A stretch of 64,000 nucleotides of DNA from Fistularia commersonii. Taxonomy: Eukaryota > Chordata > Actinopteri > Syngnathiformes > Fistulariidae. Of this stretch, positions 29,181-40,302 are shown one piece after another (position 1 is the first letter of the stretch; every line of letters begins with the position of its first letter). The DNA lies in the NCBI GenBank assembly GCA_037954325.1, contig JBBMNZ010000015.1:9513501-9577500 (forward strand), written 5' to 3'. The notes beneath the pieces were generated by a model. The model saw only the letters and a program-made list of their open reading frames with translations. It was not told the origin of the DNA and made no database searches. Made by a program: the position numbers and the translations under genes.

Positions 29181-30143
29181 CGTTAACGAGAATACACAAT
29201 TCTTCATCTGTGATATTCTGCTTAACTTAAAGAAAGTTGTGTCGAGACAACAAGTAAAACGAATGGTTTGTATTTAATTTGGCTATTAGCAAGGAAATGC
29301 TACCGCGCGTTGGCTAACGCTAGCTGACCTGTGTTGTGACACGCGCCTGCGGCTGTCACTATGACAACCTCTCGGTCCAGATGAAGCCTGGAGTCACTGT
29401 GGACTTTTATTGCAAACTCGTAACTCTGCACTGTGAGGACGCTTAAGGCGAACTGTGGCAGATCAAAACAGCAACTCAACCCTAAACGTGTCTCCAGTCA
29501 GTAACAGCTCAGTACTGCTGCCTCTTCGCACCAGTTTGTTAAAAGTAAAAGATATCGAGTATAAAAACATGGACGGCGTTCTGCCTAGGACAGCGCGAGT
29601 AGAGAGAGACAGATATGAGGGACAGGCTCTAATACTCTCCTATACGTCCATCAAACAATGTTGGTGGACGCCTTTCAAGATGCTGCAGCAGATTGAGCCC
29701 CACCGTCTTGGAACCTGCAAAATGATAGAGCCCAGGGACTTATGAGCATGTGATATGACGTTATTATTATGCATTGATGAACGGACGTTAAGGTTAGGAA
29801 GAGTGAGAGGGATGAGAGCGGTGCATCATGGGATAAGTTTATGTTAGCATGACTTGGGGCTAGCCGAGCACAAACTATACCGTTTCTCTAAAAGAAATGT
29901 TTAAAGTCCCAGTTCTGCTTTCAGACTCCTGGGGCCGTAAGTACTGTTACTATGCTGGGCACATAGAGATCTGACTGGGTTAACTAGGTGCCAAAGAGTC
30001 CTCACAGATGTGGAGGAGACGCTCAAAAACGCATAATAGACCGCTTGCTGCTTTTCTAAGATGTGCATTTGATTCCAATTAAACGTCCTCAAACTATTCA
30101 CCACTTTTCTGTGTGTGTCCCACCTTAGTTTTCGATGTCACAG

Positions 30144-30198
30144 ATGGCGACTACCAAGGTCCCAGAGGTTCGTGACATCACACGGATTGAGAGAATCG
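30144..30198 (+). CDS. ruvbl2: ruvbl2 first clear coding exon
   Basis: The ATG sits exactly at the acceptor (GATGTCACAG|ATGGCG). Starting here gives MATTKVPEVRD, the expected fish N-terminus. An upstream exon ending at 29113 could add MNEAN in frame if used. The exon ends in phase 1 at ATCG|GTGAGA. Confidence 0.85.
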
Positions 30199-33164
30199 GT
30201 GAGAATCGACACTCAGTCTCTGCCTGTCTGCACCGCTGGGGGGGTCGCCAGGTGCCACCCCACCCCTAAAGGAGTATCATATGCGTTAATGCGGTCACTT
30301 TTTGTGTTTTCAGGCGCTCACTCTCACATCCGTGGCCTCGGCCTCGATGATTCACTGGAGCCGAGACAGGTACCGACAGTCATATGTGGAGGAGTTCGCT
30401 CCTGGCGCAGAAACCTTTAATTTGAAATTTGCTGGAAAGTCACCGGGAGGTAAACTTGACTTTTAAGGTCCAATAATTGTGTGTGTGCATGTGCGCTCGC
30501 ATCGCTGTAGGTTTCCCAGGGGATGGTGGGTCAGCTGGCCTCTCGACGGGCAGCAGGCGTCATCCTGGAGATGATCAAGGACGGCCACATCGCTGGCAGG
30601 GCGGTGTTGATCGCAGGCCAGCCCGGCACAGGGAAGACTGCCATCGCTATGGGTATGGGACGTGAACACGAGGTGGAGAGGTCGAGGTTTGATTTCATCA
30701 AAGCGAGAGTCCGCCTGATCCCGGATCAACCGCTCACTCAGGTTTTTATTTTTAGGCATCGCTCAGTCCCTCGGCCCTGACACGCCCTTCACCGCCCTGG
30801 CCGGCAGCGAGATCTTCTCCCTGGAGATGAGCAAGACGGAGGCGCTCAGCCAAGCTTTCAGGAAAGCCATCGGCGTGAGGATCAAGTGAGTGGGTCGGCG
30901 GGAATGCCGCTTGTCTATCCTTTTTCTTTTTTCTTTATTTTTCCTGGAAATAGGCCACGCTTTTAACATGGATAGCTTCCTTCCAGGGAGGAGACGGAGA
31001 TTATCGAAGGAGAGGTGGTTGAAATCCAGATTGACAGACCGGCCACTGGAACGGTAATTCCCCGCCTCCTCCTCCTCTTCTTCTCCCTCTGTTGAAAACC
31101 CACCTCGGGCTTTTGCACTGAGAATCTCTACGTTCTCCAACCGCTGTGTGTCAGGGCGCCAAGGTGGGCAAGCTGACCCTCAAGACGACCGAGATGGAGA
31201 CCATATACGACCTGGGCAACAAGATGATCGACAGCCTGAGCAAAGAGAAGGTTCAGGCGGGGTGAGTCCACATCCTCACGTTGACTCAGGATCCGCCGTC
31301 TCCGTACGCCGCAGCCTGACCGGTCTTCTTCTTCCTCCTCTTCAGGGATGTCATCACCATCGACAAGGCCACGGGGAAGATCAGCAAGCTGGGCCGCTCC
31401 TTCACCAGAGCCAGAGACTACGACGCCATGGGAGCGCAGGTACCCGAGCTGCCAATCAATGACGTCTGCGAGAAGGCTGTGAATACAACCGCAGCCAAGT
31501 GAAGTAGAACAGACATCTCGCTTTTCCCGAACCTTTGACACACCAACAGCACGGGGTCACCAGGGACCGTGGCGTACGTGACATGACCAAGAAACATTTT
31601 CTTTATCGTCACTTGTAACTCTCAAGTATTTTTAGTGTCTGCTGATAGACTTTATTCCATTAATTGATTCATTCATGCATCTACTCCTCCATACACTTAG
31701 TTGTGCTGCTGCTGTAAGCAGTTGATGTCTGTTACTAGTTTTCTCTATTTTGCTCAATTTGTTCACACAAGTGCTTCTATTTTTGATTTTTTATTTTCCA
31801 TATTTTTCCAGTACCTTTGGTGCAACTATTGCTGCACCATCCACTTTCTGCAGCGTGAATTGAAATTTCCCCAATGTGGGACGATTAAAGAAGCGTTCTA
31901 TTTTAAACTTTTTCAGGCACCGTAGGCATTATCACACAAAAAGCACTTTTGTTTAAGGGAAGGAAAAATACATTTCCTTGATTGCAATATTTGTGGCATT
32001 TTGAATCATATACTTCTTTATATAACTTTATTAAGAAGAGGAAATTAATTTTATTGCGCAAATAAACACAAGTAAGAGCCATTGTTTTCCATGCACAGGT
32101 CATAATCTGACTAAAGGACTATTAAAATAATCATTAGTTGCAGTTGTAGTGTCATACAGCCTCAATGGAAGGTCTCCTTTACATCTGACATCCCAGTGAT
32201 TTTCAAGTCTCACCCTCGGTGCCTTCAGTGCTGAACATTGGTTCGATTTCCACTGGAGTCCATCTGCGTTCACAGACTCAGTTCGTCCAGTGTCCGGAGG
32301 GCGAGCTGCAGAAGCGGAAGGAGGTGGTGCACACCGTGTCGTTGCACGAGATCGACGTCATCAACAGCCGCACGCAGGGCTTCCTGGCCCTCTTCTCCGG
32401 GGACACCGGCGAGATCAAGTCGGAGGTGCGCGAGCAGATCAACGCCAAGGTGTGCGAGTGGCGGGAGGAGGGCAAAGCCGAGATCATACCCGGGGTGAGT
32501 GCGGCCGAAGGAAGCGCCTGCCGAATGGTGTTGCCACGACAACATTTTAACACGACCGCCGCCCCAGGTGCTGTTCATCGACGAGGTCCACATGCTGGAC
32601 ATGGAGTGTTTCTCCTTTCTGAACCGCGCCCTGGAGAGCGACCTGTCCCCCGTCCTCATCATGGCCACCAACAGAGGCATCACCCGGTACCCGCCCGCTC
32701 CCTTCAGGCCTCAGTGAGCCATTCGCAACTCCTGGAGTGCAATATTCCTGTCTCTTTTTTCCCATCCCAGAATCCGTGGCACCAACTACCAGAGCCCCCA
32801 CGGCATCCCCATCGACCTGCTGGACCGTCTCCTCATCATCGCCACCTCCCCGTACACTGAGAAGGAGACCAAGCAGATCCTCAAGATCCGGTGAGGACCT
32901 CGCATCCCGCTCTGTCTGCAGTGTGTTTTAAGTTTTTTTTTTTGTTTTTTCTTTTTAAAAGCGAAGTTAACACTGTTCTTCAGGTGTGAGGAGGAGGATG
33001 TGGAGCTCAGCGAGGAGGCCCACACCGTCCTCACCCGCATCGGCATGGAGACGTCACTGCGCTACGCCATCCAGCTGATCAGTACAGCCGGCCTGGTGTG
33101 TCGGAAACGCAAGGTGAGGTTTTAGGGGCCGGCAGCAAACAGCAGTGTCACACGAGGAGTTAAC

Positions 33165-33213
<49 letters not shown>

Positions 33214-33485
33214 TGTGTGTGTGTCTGTCTGTCTGTCTGTCTGTGTCCACCAGGGGACTGAGGTGCAGGTGGAGGACATCAAGAGGGTTTACTCTCTGTT
33301 CCTGGACGAGGCCAGGTCTTCCCAGTACATGAAGGAGTATCAGGATTCTTTTCTCTTCAATGAAACACGTGAGTCTTTGCCTTTCTCTAATGATCACCAA
33401 GTGACTTTATTTAATCGTATAAAAAGAAATAACCTCTAATTGCCTTTCGTGTGTTTCAGAAACGGCTCAGATGGACACCTCGTGA
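30144..33485 (+). CDS. ruvbl2: RuvB-like AAA+ ATPase 2 (Reptin/TIP48), complete
   Basis: Reptin forms hexameric or dodecameric rings with RUVBL1 in INO80, SRCAP and TIP60 chromatin complexes and in the R2TP chaperone. Thirteen exons join in phase: 30144-30198, 30314-30369, 30511-30652, 30756-30885, 30987-31053, 31155-31261, 31346-31439, 32276-32494, 32568-32686, 32771-32890, 32984-33113, 33254-33368, 33460-33485. They total 1380 nt, or 459 residues plus stop (human about 463). MATTKVPEVRDITRIERIG starts the protein. Walker A GQPGTGKT is at residues 73-80, and Walker B DEVH near 295-298. The insertion domain II lies between them. The C-terminus is QTAQMDTS. Motifs SQGMVGQLASRRAAG and GTEVQVEDIKRVYSLF set it apart from RUVBL1. 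The gene is compact, with most introns under 250 nt. Confidence 0.97.
30511..30652 (+). CDS. ruvbl2: ruvbl2 Walker A exon
   Basis: VSQGMVGQLASRRAAGVILE, then AGRAVLIAGQPGTGKTAIAM. The P-loop (GQPGTGKT) binds ATP phosphates. The exon ends in phase 1 (ATG G|GTATGG) and joins 30756 to give MGIAQSLGPDTPF. Confidence 0.97.
31440..32275 (+). other. ruvbl2: Largest internal ruvbl2 intron
   Basis: This 836-nt intron separates the first part of insertion domain II from QFVQCPEGELQKRKEVVHT. It is AT-rich compared with its exon flanks and shows no repeat or frame worth naming. Confidence 0.8.
32568..32686 (+). CDS. ruvbl2: ruvbl2 Walker B exon
   Basis: VLFIDEVHMLDMECFSFLNR, then ALESDLSPVLIMATNRGIT. 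DEVH coordinates the magnesium and activates the hydrolytic water; MATNRG contains the sensor 1 Asn. The exon starts right after GCCGCCCCAG and ends in phase 2. Confidence 0.97.
33167..33240 (+). repeat. (TG)n-(TCTG)n compound microsatellite before a ruvbl2 exon
   Basis: About 28 TG units with one TA interruption run into five TCTG units, ending 13 bases before the acceptor GTGTCCACCAG of the exon at 33254. The TCTG part supplies some pyrimidines; the rest of the tract is TG. Confidence 0.9.
33254..33368 (+). CDS. ruvbl2: ruvbl2 penultimate exon behind a TG/TCTG tract
   Basis: The 115-nt exon reads GTEVQVEDIKRVYSLFLDEA then RSSQYMKEYQDSFLFNET. It ends in phase 1 and joins 33460 to finish QTAQMDTS. 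Skipping it would shift the frame and remove the C-terminal helix, so efficient use of its unusual acceptor matters. Confidence 0.96.
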
Positions 33486-33775
33486 TGAAGAGGCCCAGCG
33501 CTTTGTGACTGAACTTTTTGTTTTTCCTGCATCGACTGTTATGTTTCCCTCGTGCCGCTGATTCTCAATTGGAGAATCAAAATTTTTATTGAATTTAAAT
33601 TTTCTCTACTCCCTCCTCCCTTTTAATTGCCCATCATGACATTTTACTTTGTTTTGTATTTACTTTTTTTTTTTTTTCATTCCTTATCACCGAGGCCTTG
33701 TTGCAGGAACAGTCATTCCTCATGTTTGTTCTTTTGAGTTTATCTTTGTGTACATGGTTTATTTTTGTGAAAATA

Positions 33776-33781
33776 ATTAAA
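33776..33781 (+). terminator. ruvbl2: ruvbl2 polyadenylation signal (ATTAAA)
   Basis: ATTAAA, the commonest variant signal, lies 291 nt after the stop, in a T-rich 3' UTR. No canonical AATAAA was seen between the stop and this site. Cleavage is expected near 33795-33805. Confidence 0.65.
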
Positions 33782-33966
33782 CATGTTTCTAAGCAACCTG
33801 TTGTTTTCTGTATTGCAAATCCATTTCAGTTACATTAAAAAAATGAAAAATTGCACTTCCCGTTTTAGGATTCTCCAGTGGGTCATCAGGTGTCGTCGGT
33901 GTTTAGATTTTAGATCCTTCAAATTCCGAGAAGGTGAGGAACCCTGGCTGCGTTGTGACCGTGTCG

Positions 33967-33980
33967 CCACTAGGGGGCGC
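33967..33980 (+). promoter_or_regulatory. CTCF-like motif downstream of ruvbl2
   Basis: CCACTAGGGGGCGC is a near-ideal CTCF core and lies about 190 bp past the poly(A) signal. It has the same orientation as 28825-28838. The two bracket the ruvbl2 transcription unit at a spacing of about 5.1 kb. Confidence 0.55.
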
Positions 33981-34509
33981 TCTAAGACCTGAGGGCCAGC
34001 GCAAGGAAATCAGGTAAGAGCTGGACCATATTTTATATTTACATATTTCATAAAAGGACAGATCAGAATCCCCCGCAGTTTCCAACGAGCCTGTTGAATT
34101 GGATTTTTTTTTTTTAAAACATCTTTTTCAAGACTATAAATATCCGCTCCTTGTGTAATTTTCTTTTTCCAGGTCATGTGAAGGTGTGAATCTCCTGGAA
34201 ACGAAAAGAGGCTCACCCACACCTCTTTCTCACACCCTCTTCGAGACACACACAGTACAAGGAGTGAAATCCAGCTTTAACACACACACACACACACACC
34301 TTCATTTTTCTTTGTCAAGAAACCTGAAGGTTAATTCCTTCTTGAGACTGGGATTTTCCCTTTTGGGGCGAACGGGGCTTATATTTGGTAAAATAGGTTC
34401 CCCTCTGCATTCAGGTCGGAAAAAATTCTTCTCTATACCCCTTACTGTTGTTCTAATTCTTATTCTCGTAGTGTCTGCAGCTCATGTGTCTTAAAATCAG
34501 AATTTCAAA

Positions 34510-34960
34510 GAAAGAAAAGCTCCCATTTATTGGCCGCGCGGTCTGACGTGCACAACATCAGGGCTATAAAATGCTCTCAGAGTCAGACGCACTCATGGCA
34601 GGAGCCTGGGAGCCGAACCGCAGCCGCCCTCCCCCCGGACCCATTCTTCTGCCGCCGAGCTCTCATTTTCCTAACAAATTACTAAACCGTTATCAGTTTT
34701 ACCTGCGGATGATATGAGGCTAGGCGCAGACCGTCCCCCACATGGAAATGAATATTTAATTTCTACTACTGGCAGAAGGAGGGGGAGGTGGGGAGGGGGG
34801 GGGGTCTGCATGTTATGCGGCTGCCTACATCCCATAAATCCCCCCCACCTCTCCTCAGTCCCACGAGGCCCCCGTTGGCTGCCGCCCATTACCACATCTG
34901 ATGGATTCACTGGATGGGTTTAGGCTGGAGTGAGCTTCATCAGAGGATTTGAATGTGTGT
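34510..34960 (+). other. Repeat-poor block with TATAAAA, CRE-like site and 40-codon frame
   Basis: GCTATAAAATGC at 34564 is preceded by CTGACGTGCAC (CRE-like half) and followed at 34595 by ATG opening a 40-codon frame to 34717 (MAGAWEPNRS start). The block lacks microsatellites until a G run at 34785-34805. It may be a conserved non-coding element or a small transcription start; nothing identifies the frame as a known gene. Confidence 0.3.
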
Positions 34961-35154
34961 ATGTAAGAAGGGGGTGGCGGTGTGTGTGAAGTGTGTGTGT
35001 GTGTGTGTGTGTGAGGGGGATGGGGTGGTTCCGCTGCCGCCATCCTTGCAACAATCCCACCTGGTTTTCGTATTTGCGAACAATGCAGAGAGGCCTTGCT
35101 CCTCGTGGGACTGGGTAACCTTCCCTTTCACCAGTGGGAGCGACACCAAGCCAC

Positions 35155-35164
35155 CGCAGCATCA

Positions 35165-35195
<31 letters not shown>

Positions 35196-35360
35196 ACCAT
35201 GATTACGATCCGACCTGGAATCGTACGATAAACTGAGGGAGGGAGGGCAGGTTTAAAGAAACATTCACTCAACCCAAGACAATTTTATACATACAACCAC
35301 ACACACACACACACACACATATATAAATATATGTGTGTGTATATATTTATAAAAGCGCCT
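35155..35360. repeat. CA repeats and AC-AT-GT self-complementary tract
   Basis: A CA tract at 35171-35198 is followed at 35300-35348 by CA units, then ATATATAAATATAT, then GTGTGTGT. The latter reads as an extended inverted repeat able to form a cruciform. Confidence 0.8.
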
Positions 35361-35764
35361 TTGGATAAAATTTTCTGTAACGTCCTGTAAACACCTCCTT
35401 CAAAAAATGTCGATGCGAAGGGAAGCTCTTCAGTTTACGATCACAAGGTAATCATTGCGATACTGGAGGAAAAAAGCTGAAAATGTTGAAATAAATTCCA
35501 TCATTTAGAAAATTAAAGAAAACGTGAATTGATGAATCTCCAATCGGATCCTCTCTTTGTTTAAAAACAGCCTTAAAATTTGTGAGAGAACGTACAGTTA
35601 GCGCTCTACGCCTTACAGTCATTATTGTATCATGTTAGCTTCGGCATGTCACCGTTAGCTCTATTATTATTCTGAGTAAATTAGTTTCTTTCCCTCCCAA
35701 CCCTCACACCACCTCCGCCTCTATCACACTTCTGCTTTCTATCCCTGTCCTTCTCTATCTCCGA

Positions 35765-35850
35765 TTCCATACGGTCGCGGCAGAAGGCCGCCCGCACTGA
35801 GCTGGGATCTGTCCGAGGCTCCTGCGCAGGTTAAGACGGGGTTTTGACTT
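35765..35850. repeat. Teleost interspersed repeat fragment (GGCCGCCCGCACTGAGC)
   Basis: AGAAGGCCGCCCGCACTGAG and CTGTCCGAGGCTCCTGCGCA resemble the core of the repeat seen at 46605-46800 (GGCCGCCACATGCCGTCAGC, CAAGGTTTCTGCACC). The family is a common fish LINE/SINE tail recalled from memory. Confidence 0.45.
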
Positions 35851-36369
35851 GAAAATCCCCCCCCCAATTATGTCTTAATTATCAGTAATGTAAAAATCGA
35901 CCCAAAGGTATTGTTGATGTAGACGCACGGATGCAAGTTAAAATTTATCGTTGCCTCATTAAAAAAAAAAAAAATTGATTCTGTTAAAAATTGATTAAAA
36001 ATTAAAATGAAAAATTCAGTTAAAAGTTGAAAAAATAATCATCTCGGGAAAAAAAGGCAAATCATTTTTCAAGTCCATGACTTTCACAAAGATAACCATT
36101 TTAGTTATTTGGCAAAAACAAAAAATTATTCTTGCAAAAATAGTTAATATCAAATCAGAAGCACTGGTTCTACTTTTAAAGGGCGTTATGAGTGCTTGAA
36201 CTGTCATCCAGTAGCTTTTCATGACAACGGTGTAAAGCGTGTGCAAGAAGCGAGCTGGGAATTACTGTAACACAACAGCAGAGGCAAAGTAGAATAAAAA
36301 AATATATAAAAACACAGACAAATAAGAACTTAGGAGGTGTTAGCAACTCCGCCAGTAGCCGCATGTTCA

Positions 36370-39300
36370 CAGCCGTGAGCTAAGCTAAGATGACGCTACG
36401 GCTACATTTCAGTTTCCCTTCCCAATCGACCTTCTGACCCGCAAACCTGCGGTGTCTTTCCCCACCGGACGGCCGAAGGTCTCCACGCCATCGATCACGC
36501 GGCGGGTCGTTCGACGTCCTCTTTAGTTTAACGAGGCATCCGGGTGGAACGTCATTAGCCAAATGTTTCCGGGACAAAATCCATCGCATCGGTCACTGGC
36601 GGGGCCAGGAAGAAAAAAAAAAGAAAACGTTGAGGATTGAGAGAAAAGGTGAAGATGTCGAGTGGGTGCGGTTGCCACGGAAACAAAATTGAAAGAAACA
36701 AAAAAAAAAAAAATGTTTTCGATTTACTCGACTCCTCTGCACCTTACCCGCTCCCCCCTCCATAAACCTCCGCTCTGCTCTTCCTGTTGATATGACCACT
36801 TATCCTCTACTTTGTTTTTAATTTTCAATGTGTTCTCCGAAGTGTTTTCTCCGATCTTTCGTTTAGGTAAAAGTCAACTTTCTGGATTTCGCGGCGCGAT
36901 GCGAGTTGTGCGTCCCCAGATGTCGAGGTTGTAGTCGCGGTATCGCATGCGCGGGAACCACGAACTCTCAACCGCCCTGAACGTATCGACGTATCGTCCT
37001 CCCGACGACAGCGGAGGACCCGACGTAGCTGGTGCGTTCCTCCGGGCTCACCGGGCCTCAAACGCCGCCACTATGTTCATCGTTTCTGAGGTTTCCTTAT
37101 TTTAAACCGACTCTGTAACACAAAAGCAACGAGTAAGCGAGCTTCGGCATATTTCTTCCTCTGCCGTCATGCGTTTATTATCACGTGCCCCCCCTCCTCC
37201 AAACCCCTCCCGTACCATATTGCCTCCAGTCGATGTACGGCGGCAGTTGGAATGCGGTGCCTCTCGAATGGATATAATTTGAGTCCATTTCCTGAGGTTT
37301 CCGAGAAAAAAATAAATCTCCATCTCCGTTCTCCGGGCTCGACACGTGAGAGGACAGAACATGGCATTCCTGCGGCGAGGAGGAAAGAGGACGAGGGGGC
37401 CGTGCGCTCCCGGCCTCGGGGTTCTCCGGAGCGAGATGGAAACGCGAGATTTTCGCGGATCCCCAACCCCCCCCTAACTTTTGCGGATTTCATGCATCAA
37501 TTTAGGCTGTGAGTCGAACTCCGCGGCGGGCGCGTGTGATGGATGAGTGGCAACATCTGGTTGGTTCTCCCCCCCAAACCCCGACGCTTTGGGGTTCACC
37601 TTCCACCCTGGATGAGCTAACCCTCCTGTCAGAATGGCGGCGAGGATGAGGAGCGGGTAGCGTGTTTTTTTTTCGGCGTGTCTGGATCATCCAACCGGTT
37701 GTTTTCCGGATTATGTCGAATGATTCGCTTCCACGTGGACAAATGAGTCACGTGATCTGCACAGGAATTGAATTGTTTTTTTTGTTTTTATTGAAAAGAT
37801 GTCCGCCCACTTTGGACGTGGCGAGCATCTTCTTGGCGCTCCGGGTCGGGAGGTTCTTCCAACCCCGCTCCTTCATCGGATCTGGAGCTCCAGCAGGTCT
37901 TTTTCTGTATCCGCTGACTCGACGGGGCCCGTTCACGCCTCGCCGCTCGCTTCCCGCCCGCTTCCCGCGGAGGTGCCAGGATTATATAGCGGTTTGTTTT
38001 TGCCGAGCTGACACGGCTCCTTCTCGGCTCCGGTTCAAATCAGGGAAGAAACCTCGTCAGAAAACGTTTGAGTCGCGGGCCGGGAGCCGTGACGTCGCCC
38101 CCCCCCGAGCCGCTCTCCAACGTGAAGAAAAACCCCTGGAAGTGAACAAAGAGAAAAGCAGATTTTCGGTAATTACTACCGTTATTTTACGACGGCGTCA
38201 TTACATTATTTTGCCTCACTTAAGAAGAAACGTCCCGGCTGTGGTTGGAAAAAAAAGAAAAAAAAAGCACTGTGGCGATTGACCCGAGACGCATAACGAG
38301 ACACTTACAGAGGTGCCGCGTGGATGACCTCATCCCATAATGCACGGCGTGGCTGGCGGCGTCGGCCCGTTCGGTCAAAAAGGGGGGGGGGGGGGGGGGG
38401 GGGGGCTCAGCGCTTCCAAAAACAGGGATCAGAGCGGCTCGCTGTCGGCGTCCCCTCTGTGCGCCCACATGTTCACACCTGGCAGGAAAACAGAAAGAGG
38501 TTTTTCAAGGGGACGGCGACCCCGACGCTTTGACCTGCTTTTTCAGTTTTTCCAAAAGCGGCTACTTTCTTCACGGCGACTGATATACGCTGCAGTCTGA
38601 ACAATCCTACGAAGGCATTAGCACGTGGCTAATCCATCCCTGCTGGGATTAATTAGCGGGTAAATGCGATAATAAAATGGCGGGTGATTTGAATCCGGAG
38701 GGAGGCGATTTTAATTACGCCGGCAGAATGAGACGACACCGTGCCCCACTTTTTTTCATTCTCCGCGTTTATTGTGAAAACACGCTGAGACGTTTTGTAA
38801 TTCAACACGGTAATTTTGTTCGGTACCGCGTGGCAGGTTTGCGCTCAGTGTGATTTAAGCTCCGCCCACAAAAAGATCACAATTCACTATGTGTGTGTGT
38901 GTGTTCGCGCCCCTCTGCTTCCATTCACGCCTAGCCGCCGCCATTCACCGACTCCTCCGCGCGGATCATTCACAAGGCTCCGCCGTCACGTGCGAGGCAA
39001 CGCGGAGCCAGATGACGGCGTGCACGTACGGGCGCACGCACAACTAGCCCGAGGAACTTTTTTTTTTTTTTTTTTTTCCTGAATCAGTTTACGCCGCAGT
39101 GGAAACGCTGCGGTCTAAATACGGAACATTGTGAGCTAAAAACAGCAAGCGGCGCCAACTAACATCATTCACTCCTCGCCAAGTCGAGCGTAAGCCGCTC
39201 ATGTTTAATTCAGAGGACGCCTCGATTCATAACTCGCCGCCGCGGCGACACAGCTCCCCTGTCGGTACGCATCACTTCCTCATCGGCGGGCGCCCGATCG

Positions 39301-40190
39301 GACGAGACCCCCCCCCCCCCTTCCCATCTCTCGGCGCGAGGTGAAACCGCCGCGACCGACACGGTCGACGTCTCCGGCAGCGGGCCTCGCCGTCGCTCGC
39401 CGTTCACGCCTTGGAGAATTCTCGCCTCCGCGCCCTCTTTGACATTGCTCAGCCCAACCGCCAAGCGCATCTCTTATTCCACATGGACAAACAGCCGAGA
39501 CGAGGATGACATCCCGAGCCGCCCCTGCAGAACCTGTGCCGGCGCCTCCGTTGATACAGCGATGCATGCAGAGACGCGCATTAGCGCACGGCCTGACAGC
39601 TGAAGGTTAGTCGGTTGGCCGACGGTTCGAGCGCACGCAAAAACACACACACACACACACACTCTCGGCCCGGTTCGGAGCGGGAAGACGAAGTTGCGTG
39701 AGATTAAGAGTTCGATCGATGAGCCGCATCCACGGCTGTGTGGATGAAATTTCAAAAGAACGCCTTGTTTTTTCCATTAATTCTACATGTGGAAAATTAA
39801 ACTCCGAGAACAGCCTCCTTTTACTTCTGTAGACGATGTTTTTCACTGATGTTTAGCTGAAAACAAACATTACATTACATTACAATCATTTGGTAGATGC
39901 TTTTATCCAAAGCGACTTACAAGAAACAAAACCTCAAAACAAAACAAAAACCTCAGCGAGTCCCGGTTGTGCTTGGGCCTCGTTGAATGTGTAAATACTA
40001 CCTTTATATTTTGTTTTTAATTCCCCCCCGCACCTTCGGGCGTCACTTTCGGTTCTCGTTTATTACAAAAAGGTTCCTAGTTTAGATCATCTTTTCATTC
40101 ATTCGCCGTCTACAGTCACATTACACGCATTTTCCGTGCAGTCCATCGTTGGGTCAACACACAATAAGTAACTTCTTCATCTGCTTTCCC
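36370..40190. other. GC-rich gene-free stretch
   Basis: Several overlapping frames of 60-200 codons exist on both strands, but none shows a domain, codon-level conservation pattern I recognise, or flanking splice logic. Notable: a G run at 38382-38406 and T/A runs at 39060-39077. At 39870-39930 GGTAGATGCTTTTATCCAAA and GCGACTTACAAGAAAC form a repeat core frequent in fish genomes. Confidence 0.4.
39870..39935. repeat. Conserved fish repeat core (TTTATCCAAAGCGACTTACA)
   Basis: The phrase TTTATCCAAAGCGACTTACA is one I recall as a very widespread teleost repeat. It is preceded by ATTACATTACATTACAATC. Class uncertain. Confidence 0.5.
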
Positions 40191-40194
40191 TTCT

Positions 40195-40275
40195 GCAGGA
40201 GGTAAAGCAATCGTCTATGGAACCGGTTCGATTCCCAACTCCTACTTGTATGTCGACGGCAGCCTACTGCTCACG
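40195..40275 (+). repeat. tRNA-derived SINE-like head
   Basis: TGCAGGAGGTAAAGCAATCG and CCGGTTCGATTCCCAACTCC resemble polymerase III A and B boxes. The copy at 45070-45140 shares TGCAGGAGGTAAAGC and GGTTCGATC. Confidence 0.55.
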
Positions 40276-40302
40276 GTTCATCCATGAAGGTGAAATTATT
40301 AT

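Noticed and set aside
29455..29745. 96-codon frame in ruvbl2's first intron
   Set aside because: It opens on GTG, not ATG, has no recognisable motif, and sits between the promoter and first coding exon. Nothing supports it as a gene.
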